Source of the DNA: Chiridota heheva
Lineage: Eukaryota; Echinodermata; Holothuroidea; Apodida; Chiridotidae
Assembly: GCA_020152595.1 (NCBI GenBank)
Contig: JAIGNY010000566.1
Coordinates: 1,358,501-1,422,500 of the forward strand
Direction: 5' to 3'
DNA: 64,000 bases
Shown: positions 44,806 to 57,500 of the stretch, piece after piece
How positions within the stretch are numbered: the first letter of the stretch is position 1
Layout of the letters: each line of letters starts with the position of its first letter
Notes under the pieces: generated by a model
Told to the model about the DNA's origin: nothing
Seen by the model: only the letters and a program-made list of their open reading frames with translations
The model's database searches: none
Position numbers and translations under genes: made by a program

Positions 44806-47274
44806 TTGCAGTTATATATTTTATTAATTTGGAACTGACGGGCAGCAAGGGCCCCTTGCTATGTCCCTTCGATGGTGATTCCCTTTCCTCTACCAGTTTA
44901 CTTTAGCATCCCTGGGAGCTCTCCGGCTACTTAATGGCACAAAAGATCACAGGTTCCTAGCAGCTGGAGCATCCCAGCTCGACTTGCCTAAAGGGGCACC
45001 TCATGGGAGCGGATTGTCCCATTTCATGAACGGGGAGGCACAGTTCCCTCAACCCACCACTGTAAATTTATATAAAAAAGGATATGACAGAATTATGCGT
45101 CTGTGAAACAAGCACTGATAACATATATAGTTCATGCATGGCCGATAGTCAAGCTTTTTGTTGTTTCATACATTTGATTGTAATTGAAAATTGAAGTCCA
45201 GAAAGTAAACTTTATTGATTATTTGCAACAGGAAAAACAAAATACAGAGTTGATTTTGATACACATAAAAGCTTATGTCTGTCAAAAGTGTTCCCGACTC
45301 CATTTTTCCACTGGCTTCGGAGTGAATATATTATTATATTATTGAAAGCTTGTCTGAACCAGTGTTTATAAAATGTAATTAAACACCAGTCTATTTTTTT
45401 CTCGTTTTATGTACTTTGATCAGCATTTTGACCGTTTTTGTCATTCTGGCGTATCTAGTTCCTCCTCCCCCTTCCCACCCCTCCCTCCCCTGCTTGTATT
45501 GACTGACCCAGAATCACATGTCGTTAGATGAATGTATATGTCCAAGCAATTGATATAAATCCCCCTCCTCACCTAAGAGAAGAAGTGTTGGCAAGGGGTG
45601 TCATAGAAAGGGTCACCTCTCATGGTTTTGACTGAACACTCAAAATGAGTTCTCTTTTATGTGATTAACATCCACAATCCACTTTTCGAAAGAAATTATC
45701 TTTAAAAGTAGCATATTTGGATTTAAAGTATTTTTTAAATGTTTTTCTTTCAGGAATTCTCTGACGGTCAATGATGATGACACACAGTGGAGAGGATGAT
45801 AAGCAGCTGACATATACACCCCATCATGCACATCACTTCACTAAGAAAATGTAACACCAGGAAACATTCTCTTATTGATGAAAACAGTGGTGAGGCTAAC
45901 AGAGAGGGGCGGTGCCCAGTGGAAATCTGACCAACACGTGACTCAATATCTTCCAATATTTATAGAGACCTCCGTGCCAGAGCTTAATCTTAATATTAGC
46001 TCGTCTTAATATTCCTAACGTTACGGGTTCAATTGCCAGGGATCTCCAACCAGTACTCCACAACTGGTCAATAAACTGGACTTGGTCGTCTTGACGCAAA
46101 TACCTCAATGGAGCATTGTCGGGACATTATGGAAAAAGAAACAAGCAATGTGATATTTTCTACCCTCATTTACGAATCATTTCGCCATGTACTTTTAGAA
46201 AATTGTGAGGTAAAATGGAATGCGTTTTACATGCATTTTGCAAACTTTGAAAAAGTCCCTTATCAAAATCATTGGCCAAAAGAAAGTATAGATTCCTTCA
46301 CGAGAGTGAAAGAAAAGTCTTTTCGGTCGTCTTAAAGGTACCGTCACACTATTCCCTGAATTTTCGTACTTTCAACAACATTCGGTTTCTTTGAGCTCTT
46401 TTTACTAGTCAGAACTTGTAAATATTATATTTATTACACAAGTAGGTATTTCTGTTCCATGCCTTATAAATGCTCTGACTCTTCTTGCTTGTATGAAAAA
46501 CAGCAGTTGCATCTTGGGATATCCCCTTGATTTTGTACATTTTATCAAAACTGAAAAAAGCCTTAAATACAAAGGTCACAAACCTAAAGCTCACTAAAAA
46601 ATGTGTCTTCTGTTTTTAATCTTTGGGAGAAGGGAAAGGGGGGGGAGGCAGCGTCAGCAGGGTAAAATATGTGCGTGTAACAAATGAAGGGGATACAATT
46701 TGCATATTTTTTGGTAGAAAATCACGGCAGATGTTATAAATGGCCCTTGTGTAATTCAATCACATGATCTCCTTTCTCTATGTCTTCCCAAATTGATTTC
46801 TCAATGTTTTTGAAAGAATCTGATGGACCCTTTTTTTTATATACAGAAGTGTGTGGGGAGGGGGAGGGGAACGGAACATGTTTAGGAATATGTGATATCT
46901 TCAAATGGTGGTTCTACCAAGGAAGTATTAATTTTTCAAATACAATACTTGGTAATGTGATCATCATCACATCAGGGGTCATGAGACAATATCCTGCAGT
47001 GGATTAGCCCGTCTCTCAATCACATCTAAAATTTGTTTCAGGGTATTATGCAACAGGCCCGTACCACCCCACCCTGATTGCCAAGGTACTAACATATGTT
47101 CTACATCACTTCAAAAGGTGCTCAACTTCAGGAAACACACCCCTAAGAAAAGTTCACGAGCATGTGCAGGTAAAAAAAAAAAAAATGAAATTTGATATGA
47201 TTGTACATTGATTTTGAATATATCATAAACATGTAGTATGTCAATGGTAAGGACTAATTTTTTTTATCATGCAC
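44806..47274. other. Non-coding; GC-richer unclassified segment at 44830-45060
   Basis: 44830-45060 (GGGCAGCAAGGGCCCCTTGC, GGGGCACCTCATGGGAGCGG) is compositionally unlike its flanks and may be a transposon piece. The rest holds only a possible SINE2 fragment and short ORFs without motifs. Confidence 0.45.
45990..46105 (+). mobile_element. Possible diverged SINE2 fragment
   Basis: ACGGGTTCAATTGCCAGGGA (B-box like), then CACAACTGGTCAATAAACTG and GACTTGGTCGTC, parallel the SINE2 body after its B box. The A box half is not recognisable. Confidence 0.45.
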
Positions 47275-47710
47275 CTTTAAAGAGCCAGGACTGGATGCTT
47301 AAATGGGGTCCAGATACCAACATAGAACTTGGGTAAGGGCAAGGAGAGTCGAATGGAGCCAGGATATCATGAAGGTCCTAGATGTTCAAAGAGGTCTTGA
47401 GATACCCTGGAAGCATAAAGGGGGCTTGGATGCCTAAAAGGGAACTTGGAAGTCTGAAAAGGAACCTGGACACCTAAAGGGGGCTTGGACACCTTAAGGG
47501 GCCTGGACACCTAAAGGGGCATGGACGCCTAAAGGGGCATGGATGCTAAAAAGGCATGGATGCCTAAAGGGGCTGAACACCTGAAGGGCTTGGATGCCTA
47601 AAGGGGAATGGGCACCATGGGCATCTAAAAGGGGCCTGGATGCCTAAAGGGGCATGGGCACCTAATGGGATCTGGATGCCTAAGAGTGCTTGGATGCCAA
47701 GGAGGTTGGG
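47275..47710. repeat. Degenerate minisatellite, about 18-20 bp unit
   Basis: CCTAAAGGGGCATGGATG and close variants (CCTAAAGGGGGCTTGGACA) recur about 18-20 times, becoming more diverged at the left end. Confidence 0.85.
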
Positions 47711-48496
47711 AAGGTATCTGTACATGTAAAGGGAACCATATGACATTTAAGAGCCACAAAGAACTTTACTTGTTGCTGAAAGTGTAGCTCAATTTCTACA
47801 TGTCAAGAGAGAATGTTTGGTGTAGTGGAAGGGCATCCACTTTTAAACACCAGTGCAATGGGCCAGGTCATAGAGAGATTTTCGGCAAGAGATCTGTTTT
47901 TAAATTGAGGGTACATAAAATGGTAGAAATGCTGAAGTTTATGTCTAAGCAAATCCATTTTCCCAAGGAAGTTCTGATTGAAGACATGTTTGAAGAAAGT
48001 CAAATAACTACAAACTACATTCACCTTGTCAGTTGGACGACAAGTTTACTGGAAGATTAACTTTTTGAATCTTCATGCTTCACGATTTTTGACATTCAAA
48101 GTCATCTTTCAAAATTGAAGAGTTCTTCTCTCCTTTCACATGAATGATGTGGTATGTGTTTACATGAAGCAACAAGCACATTGTTTTATTACCTCCCTGA
48201 GTGAAAGCCAAGGTCCTTCTATTTCCACCCCCATTAGTGAGTGCAAAGGTCCTTCTATTTCCACCCCCCATGAACTAACAACCAATGACACAAAGCACTT
48301 AATTGCAAGCCACATTTTATTTATTGGAACTGCACATCTGGGTACAATTTCAACATACAGAGAACATACTATAATACTTAAATGTCTTTAAAATACATTA
48401 CCATTGTTAAGACAGTGAAGATGAGGATACCAACATTCTACAGCTGAATTCCACACATATACATGTAATTTCAACAGGTAGATCTGACAATTGCTA

Positions 48497-48757
48497 CATT
48501 AATTAAAATTTTATTAAACCAGTTGGAATTCTTTTTAATATTCAGGTTTGTCTGCAAATTTATGTAAATTTGAGATGTATGAATATTAATTAAAATTTTA
48601 TTAAAACCAATTGAATTTTCTTAAATATTCAGGTTAGTATGCAAATTTATGTAAATTTGAGATGTTTAAATATTAATTAAAATTTTATTAAAACCACTTG
48701 GAATTCTTTTAATATTCAGGTAGTATGAAATTTATGTAAATTTAAGATGTATGAATA
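48497..48757. repeat. Tandem repeat, about 87-bp unit, three copies
   Basis: Units begin ATTAATTAAAATTTTATTAA at about 48497, 48585 and 48671. Each contains GGAATTCTTTTTAATATTCA and CAAATTTATGTAAATTTGAG. Confidence 0.9.
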
Positions 48758-49184
48758 GGCAACCCATTCTATTTTCTAAGGTATTTCCATTGTTTTCTTC
48801 ATCTGTTTTGAAGAGAAGCTGATTATGAAAAAGTTACATCCAATCCAGTGGAAAAGACCGATCTCTTCATTTTCAAAATTATTATGAAATTTGTTCTCAA
48901 GATCTTACGAACTTTTTCAACCAATCACCACCAATAACTGCATGAATTTGCCTAGCAACAAAATCTGCATAACTAAGTTGGGAAAACATCCAAGCAATAC
49001 TGGTACAGTACAGCTAGCTAGCAGCACACGCTCATGTAGTCAATGCATTTTACTGTACAAAACAAATTTCTGAACACACATACTGAGTGACAGCGAAATG
49101 GTGAACAAAAATTGTGCTTACGGGGCAGTGTAAACCCGATTGCCCAAACTGAATTTTGTTTATCCCATTTGCTAAACACTCTAA

Positions 49185-49345
49185 AGATCCGGAGAAGTGC
49201 CATAAATGAATCAAAGCTTACAGAAGGCCTCGCGAACATCAAATGTCAATGCATTGGTAACGTAATGCACGGTGCGGATTTGCGGTTTGTTTTCCCCCAC
49301 CTAGTTACCACGTTGCTATGGTGGGTGTGGCTTATTTCGTAACTC
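49185..49345 (+). repeat. Dispersed repeat R160, copy 1
   Basis: AGAAGTGCCATAAATGAATC, CACCTAGTTACCACGTTGCT and ATGGTGGGTGTGGCTTATTT are shared with 63757-63905. Element class unknown. Confidence 0.8.
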
Positions 49346-51351
49346 AGAGACCTTAATTTCCTGTTCAAATATTCCAAATAACAAGAAGTTGTACATAACC
49401 CAACAACTAATATTTTCACATATTAAAGACTTTCAATACTTATGTTTAATTGAAGAGGAAATTAATACTATCCATATTCTGTTAAGAGGAGAAGCAAAAT
49501 CTTAAATTGAACACAACACTGATCCTGTTTAGGAAGATGTACTAAGATGTGTTCACAATACTCTTTTGTATTCCTTTCTGATAACTTTGACAAATTGCAA
49601 CACTTACTACAGCAAGATGAAAATAAGAGCATCATTTATACTGTGGCTCAACCAACTACATTTGACACTGATCATTCTCTCACAGAAACGTTTGGCTTTA
49701 CCTTACTAAGTGATAAATCACTACCACATTAAAGAGTTATTTCAACGCTTCTACAAGACCACTTTCAGCAGTAAACCTTTGCATTACAAGTCACTGCCAC
49801 TTGAAAAACAACGGCCCTGGTACAATCACTGAGGCTATGAAATCTTGGAAACATTGTACCTTAAATTAGGGTCCCTTCCAGTGTCATTCCCAGAACTGAT
49901 TAAATGGCGGCATAGTTTCTTTGCATAATATACTTTGAGGTGTACAAATGTAACAGCAACCACATTCAAAGGTCTTATCAATATTGTTATAAATACATTA
50001 AGAGAAAAGTTAACCTTACGTTTTGTTTTCACATTTTGATAATTTAAGGGCAAAAAAAATGATGCTTTTTCTTTTTGTTAATGATGAATGTTGATAACAT
50101 CGATCTATGAAATTGATTTTGATGCTTACACAAAGGGCAAATTGTCCAATCAAATGCAAGGATCTATTCAACCATTTAAATCAAACTTGTTTTTATGTGG
50201 ATGGAATGACACCTAAGCACATACACTACTAAAGATCTATGTTGCATAAAAGAGTAACCCTTTTCCAAACACGGGTAACACTGTTTGCACTACTCACACA
50301 CATCTACTACTACAGTTAAAACACAAAATAACTATTTCCTAAGGCTGTTATTCTAATTAATTTGCCTCCATTTTTGATCAATTTCCACCAATATTTTAAT
50401 TTTTAAAACAATAAATTTGGTAAAGTTCTTGTTAAAATGACAAGCTTAACTTTTTTTCAGGATCTATTCATGACAGCATGCGAAGAAAAAAAAAAGACAT
50501 TGCATTAAAAATCCTATTGAGAAAGAAAACTGCAAGCTTCGATGAATTCCTCATGTTTATACAGATAAACCGAAACACCACCAAGGGTTACAAACAGGGA
50601 TACGGAACGCCTAATTTGAAAGGCAAATATTTGCTTGTTCATGGTACGAAAAGCACAGCAATTAAAAGTTAATGCCTTACTTAAATAGACATATATAGAC
50701 AACAGGCAATGAACATGATGTGCTATTCTACTAATCTACACTCGATCCAATAATGAATAACAAAAATATAAAGATGAAAGAAATATGTTGTTAATACCAT
50801 TAGTAATTTCTTGGTTACCTCTTGTGATTTCAAATTATACCATGAGAATATGGAAATAATTCATGAGAATATCAAATAATACCATGAGAATATCAACTTA
50901 ACGTTAGTTGTCAATATTCAATGAAAATGGAAGGGTAAAGAATAAGCTACATAATTCTAGCTTGATATACGATACATAGAGAATTAAAGAATAAACCAAC
51001 TACCAAAAACCCTATCATAAAATCTTATTCCATTCTCAAGGTATCCAAGTTTGAAGTTGTAACATGGATGCCGCCATTTTGTCTAATTTTGTGTTGAAAT
51101 CATGCTAATGATGACACAATTTACCCTATGTGCTATCACACATAATGCAATTCTTTACAATTCCTAATACCATACACAATTAAAAATTCAGACCCATGCA
51201 AAAAATAAATCATTTCTTAGAAGTTGGAAAATTTGAAAATTCTAAAGAAAAACATTATTCTAATCTGCACTGGGCGTATGACATCAGTTTTTAGAGGCCG
51301 TATGAACAAAATGGCTACTCCCACAGAAATTTATATTGACAGAATTAACAT
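49346..51351. other. Non-coding downstream of UBR4
   Basis: Convergent intergenic sequence or UBR4 3' UTR. A CATGAGAATAT motif repeats three times at 50840-50895. No cadherin tail exon was found here. Confidence 0.5.
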
Positions 51352-51357
51352 TTTATT
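51352..51357 (-). promoter_or_regulatory. Possible UBR4 poly(A) signal
   Basis: On the - strand AATAAA lies about 160 bases after the UBR4 stop. It is the nearest canonical hexamer I noticed. In an AT-rich genome such hexamers are common, so the assignment is weak. Confidence 0.3.
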
Positions 51358-51513
51358 AGATTAGAAAATATATGCTTTGCTTTGTACGGTGTGAAATTTC
51401 TTCAGATAACTTGTAATTATTATTTCTATCATATTAAAGAAAGAAAAAGGCAGACTTTATGTCTCCTTTAAGGCGGCAACAGAAACATCAGCATAAATAA
51501 GCTACGTCAGTCA

Positions 51514-51575
51514 TCAAATGGCTTTAAGAGCGTCGCGCAGGAATCTGTCTGGGTCAGGAATAACTTCCAAAAGAA
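51514..51575 (-). CDS. UBR4: UBR4 last coding exon with stop
   Basis: Acceptor CTTTTTTTCAG precedes 51575. Two bases complete a codon, then [19 protein letters not shown] and TGA at 51516-51514. The DPDRFL-DAL ending matches the family's conserved C-terminal pattern. On the transcript strand an AATAAA lies about 160 bases beyond the stop (complement of 51352-51357), a possible poly(A) signal. Confidence 0.92.
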
Positions 51576-54500
51576 CTGAAAAAAAGGAGACAGAAAATCC
51601 ATGAGCAAAGTGGTTCTATCAATCATTAACAGATCTAACAATTAATTCTTAGTGATTAACGGTAATTTTGAATGAAAGAAGGGATGAGCCTTTGAGGATA
51701 TGGCTGTCATATCAAAGATCATTTTATATCAAAATACGAAAAAAGCTGCGGATTAGCTCGAAGGGACGATTACATGCAAAACCATGATCTAAAACAGACT
51801 TTCTAGTATCATGAACTGTATGCATTAAAGGGATATGAATATGTTGCAATTCAAATATTGTTTACAAGAGTATCAAAATATATTCATATTTCTGCTAGAA
51901 TTTGATGAAGACTCACACTTGGTTAAAGTTTGCTGCAACTCTTCAAAGAATTATGACAGACATTTATGGAAAGAATTGACAACAGTTGCCCTGTAATACA
52001 TCACAAATGTTCCTAAAGATTTGCATATTGCTGCATCAAACTGCTGTAAAATGGTCACTTCTTAACCAATTTTGATCATTTTTTTTAGCCACTTCCATTA
52101 TTTCAAATAGATTTCAAAGCAACTTAGGCCGTTACACACTGAACGCGACGCGGCGAGCGACTTTTAAAACAAAATTGAATAAAACAAAGGAAAAGAAACT
52201 TTTGTAATCTTGTATTTAGAGAAGGATTGTCATCGAATGGCTATTCAGATAATAACTGAAAATTGATTAAAAGGGCATTTCTACGCCCATCAAAGCAAAA
52301 AAATTGAAACAGAAAATTGCGCCCCCCACTAAAGCGAATTTCCCCAGTTTGAAGAAAAAAGCATTTCTAGTAAATTTTCCAGTATCATCAGAAAGCCTCA
52401 ATTGTAAACTTTATTGTGTGTAAGCAAAAAGTCAAAGCATCTTACAATATTTGTTTCCTGTATGATTATCTAAAATATCTCTCGCCGTGTCGCATTCGAT
52501 GTGTAACGGCCTTTAACGTTGCCTCTTTATGTCCATATACCTTTAATGTCTTAACAAGGCACCAATAATAATGAGGATACTGCCAGGTGGTACCACTCTA
52601 TTAACAAACTCACCTGCAACATCACAGAATTCTGCAAATGACTCACAGGGAAGGTAATCCTCTAGAAACGTGGAAAGAGCCTGTGGAAATGAACGAGAGT
52701 AGCACCTTACTATTCAGAGGTTACTGTCGGTCATGCCATATCTCTGACTATCAAATGATGCTGACAACAGTTCATGTCAAAGGTAACTTGTTTTTACTTA
52801 ATGCAATCAGTGCCCTACTTAAAAATCACCCACCTTTCCATAATTCACATACACCACTACATCCAATGTTCTAAGCAAATATTCCTTTAACCCTTACTCT
52901 ACCAGGTTTTTCAAAAACGTGAGCCCAATTTTCGTAATTTTTTGTTTACTTTTTCATATGCATTTTTGACAACATTCCTTTAATTTTCTTTCATTTACAA
53001 GTTTGGTCGGGATGGAAGCTAAAATAATTAATTATCTTTTGATAAATGAAAGCCAAATTAAAAATCATTGGACAAAATTATGCAAATTTTGGCTGAATTT
53101 GGTCAACAAGTGGCCAATCTTTGCACAAATATAAATTCTTGTCAGTATTGAAAACAGAGATTTGTGTTACATATTTAGATTCTTTATGAAATTTCCTTCC
53201 AATTATGCTAATTTAGAATTTTTGTAAAGAAAGGAAAGATAAGAAACACACCAGAAATGATTTCAGTCAAATGACCCCTGAAAACTGTGGCAGAAAAATT
53301 ATAACGCCATAGTCACGGTGGGACTCGAAGCTGGTGCGCTCGCGTGCTGGCCGCATTCATATCCACTACACCACAAGATCATTAAAAATGATGTGGTGAA
53401 TTTAAATTATTATAGGAAAGGGACCAAATAGAGGGGGGTATGCCTGTATTTATATATCAATGAACGGAAATTGCAAGCACTTTTGAATGGCGGTTCAACA
53501 AAGCATGTGCGATGTAAGGTTTTGGTACACGATTTTTTGAAGTAAAAAGACGTGTCAAAAATGGCAGAAATTCATAACAAAAGATTGCAGGTAGGGATTA
53601 AAAAATTAGACCAGAAATCAATAATATCAGGTCTTAGAATTTGTGTGTTTGATTTTGAAGCAAAAATGTGATGTTAAAGTTATTGTAAGATTTAAAAGAA
53701 AAAAAACATTTTTTGCCAATTCTTTAAGCAATTTTTGAGTTTTACCCTTTTTCAAGCATATTTTTCTAAAAATTCTGTAATATGACCCCTAAAAAGTTAC
53801 ATTTAGTAAAAGAAATATCCAAGTACTTTAAAATGATACCAAGTTTACTCCATGGGACTTTGGTAAAGTCCCGATTTTATTATTAGAAAAAGGTGGTTTG
53901 AAAATCGCCGCGTGGTAGAGTAAAGGTTAATCTGAAGATGCAGTGGCTCAGTGGTTAAGGAATCATACTTGTATGCGAGAGGTAACAAGGTTGACCTCCT
54001 TTGTGAGTACTGCATTGTGTCCTTGGGTAAAACACTTTACTCTACACTACACTTTACTCCACTCCAGTCCACTCAGCTGTAAACTGAGTACCAGCACTGC
54101 TGGGACTTAACCTGTGACAGACTGGCATCCTCTTCAAGGGGAGTTATAAGCTCTCATCCCCTTATAACAAAGAAACCGGAGAAAAGCACTGGTTTAACGG
54201 GCATTCATGGCCATAGTATTAGATCATTCCCTTCATTACAGTTTCCTATGTAAATGATCTTCAAATAAAACACTTCATGTCCAGCCCGTACGTAAACCCA
54301 TCATTGAAACCATTTAATCTCTTTCTACAAGAATATGCAATTCACTAAGCTCTCACTGCCCAGAAATTGCTCAAAGCCTGCTGAAATAATGCGGTTTACT
54401 GATTAAACAAGTGACTTGTAAGGAGAACTTACCTTGTCTGTGGCCTTCAAAAGGGCCTCGTCATTATGACGAATGTAGCCAGCGACGGACTGAGACCATG

Positions 54501-57500
54501 ATGCATCTTCCTTGGGGACGTCTTTGAACATGGAATACATGACCTCTATCAACGCAAAGAACATGACCGCTGATTTGTAAACAGTGTAATCCTTCACTTT
54601 CTTGTCTGAAATACTGCAAAAAAATTATTAACAAAAAATGAACGAATAAACTTTATCAAATGAAATGATGATGCATTTACCTGCGCTTTGTAACCATTGT
54701 TTGGACAAAAGGTGCAACTTATAAATGCTGGAATGTATGTATGTATACACACTGTAAATACCCTCATACTGTAAATAAAGATATGCACAAATTATTATTA
54801 TCAACCAAAAAATCTTACCAACAAATTATTATCAAAAAAATCTTTTATATAAAATATAATTATTAAACAATTTTACCATTTTTTTTTTTTAAACATCCAC
54901 TTTAACCTAACTGAATGCCAACTTCCAAAATCCAAATGAAAAGGATAAGGTTTCCTTTATGTACCTTATATAACAATAAATACAAATGAAATATGGTAAC
55001 GAGCCAAAAACTCTCCAAAAATGACTCCGTGTTCGTTAAGAAACCTGTCCAAATTAAACTTTATTTCAATTCTTCCACTTTGAGAGCAGAAAACAAATTC
55101 GAAGACGTATTTGAAATATAAACAAAAAGTTTAAAACAGTTGTTTCTGAGTGCAAATTACCTCGTGGTAGGTGAAGCACTGACTGTCCTAGCATGGGCGC
55201 TGACAATCAACTGCTTAAGGAACGTCTTCTTATGCTCCTTCCACTTCTCATAGGAGAAGATGTGAAGCGCCAGGAGAATGTGGTAGTGAGGACCATCCAG
55301 CTCATAAGCAAGCTCCACCCATTTGGAGGGCGGGTGCTTCAAGAACGATGTGATGTTCTTTTCCTCTCTGGGCACACAGCGAGTCCTGAAACAAGATGAT
55401 GATGATTCAAGCGGCTATTTGAAATTGAATGACAGTACACAGCCACCTCTTACAGCAATGTTGATTTATTTCACAATTTTTATATCTGGCTTAAAATAAG
55501 AATCAGGAACGTGCATACCTTGGCAACCCCCAAAATGTTCTCTTTAACCCTTTTCCTAAAAGAAACTTTCACCAACCATAGAAGACTATTTATCGGGACA
55601 TGATTATGGGAATACTCACGTGTTAATGACATACAGGGCCATGTGGATGAGATACGGAATTAGGTGCATGTTACTCTGTTTGCCGCCACCACCACTGTCA
55701 TTGCTGAACGATTTCTCTTCCGCATATCTCAAAAGCAGGAGTTTGAGGTCGTGAAGGGTGGCGTGGTAGGTCGGCTCACGATATCCTGAACATTCAGGAA
55801 GGTACACGTTGTGTCTGTAGGAAACGAAGAAATGTTTTGTATCAAAAATGAAGAAAACTGTTTAAGCTTTGAATCTTTTATCAGAGTCAACACCATTAAA
55901 CAAGAGAAAGTTGATTTGACATAAGCATTTCAGGAACCTCATAAGAAAAAAGCACCACAACTATAATGTATCAAGGTTCGACAAACCAGGAAGACAAATT
56001 CTCATCTGTAGGGCGGCCAATTAAAACTACATTATTTAGCCCAAAGATTAACTAGTATCAAATGGAGTTGAATTTTAGGAACAATTTCATCTTGCAAGTG
56101 TAAATTATGAAAGAAACAACCACCAAAACAAAAAGAAACCTTTACAAGCAAAGGTCATGGGTCAGAGCAAAGGTTACAATAATTTAATTTCAGGTATCTT
56201 ACCTGGCCAAACAGCTAGCAAATGCAGACTCTGGCACCTGGGGCCCCCACAGGGGTAGAAGGCCATTGCACTTTGTGTTTGCATTCTGAAGGACCGCACT
56301 CTCCCACTCCTCTCGTCCTCTTGCATGTCTGTAATCAATAATATTGATCGATTAAAATAGTCATCAATACTTGATAACCATTATACAAGACTTTTAACAA
56401 TCATAATACAACTATATGAATAACTAAAACAAAAGAGAACAGGTTTAAGTTGGCAAGGTAGAGCTGTGTAACTAGGGAATCATCTTGGGGAACAATGAAA
56501 AAGCTATTAAAATTTCACGTGGTCCAATATGGTGATAAAATATTTTGAACCTCAGGTACTAATATAATTCATTTCAAATCATTTTCTTTGACACAAAATA
56601 GCTCATTATTTTCCCTTCAAAAGAAGGTTATTTATCAAACATTTCTAAAAATGAACATTTTAAAATCACCCCCCAAGCTATTTGTCCTAAAAGTAAACAT
56701 CATTTTGAAAGATAAAAATTATATGAGAAAGAAATAAGTTAGAGACTACTTGCAGGGCTTACCTTACAGCTGCTAGATGGCAGTCGTAATGCACAATGTT
56801 GAAGTGAGACACGGTGGAGTACCCTTGCGTTTTACGATTCTTGTTTTCAAACGGTTCTAGGACAGCCACTTTAGTGAAAGTGTAGATGCCCAACACCTGA
56901 AAAATATACACAGGAATGTTGGGAAAAGATGAGTTTAACGTAAATGGCACAGTCCATTCTCTAATGTGAATTTTTTGATTTAATTCTAAACCAAAGGATA
57001 TTGAAAGAGTGACACTGATTTTGATAAAATTTTACACAATTGACAATACTCAAAAAAATAATTATCGCTGAAGTTATTAACATCACATATTTAATATGTT
57101 TGTTTGATGAGGGCTTAACGGCACCATGAGAGCGAGGGTCAAATTGTGCCTGAGAGGTTAGATCATTCCAAGGGTAGGAAGGAAAGAAAACAGGGGGAGA
57201 TTGAGAAAAACACAAGAAACACTAAATGCAAAAAAGCTAGGATCGAGAGAGGAGATGCATGGGTGAAAAAAAATTAATATGTATCAAAATATTGCAAACT
57301 ATTGATCAGGTCCAACAAGATAATTGCATCTTCATGAAGAAAAAAGTGCATGGCCCTTTTGGTCAATCAGTTGTGAAGCCCTGGTGAGTAAAGGAAGACC
57401 CACCAGAATTCAAGCTTTCAAGCATGTTTCCAATGAAACTTTCAAAATGGTAGGTTTGATTCAGAACAAGTATGCATACCTTTTGTGATTGGTACTTGTA

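Noticed and set aside
47800-48060. 86-codon ORF on the + strand with a plausible amino-acid composition
   Set aside because: No recognised domain, no supporting splice context, and an overlapping - strand ORF of similar length; could not be supported as a gene.
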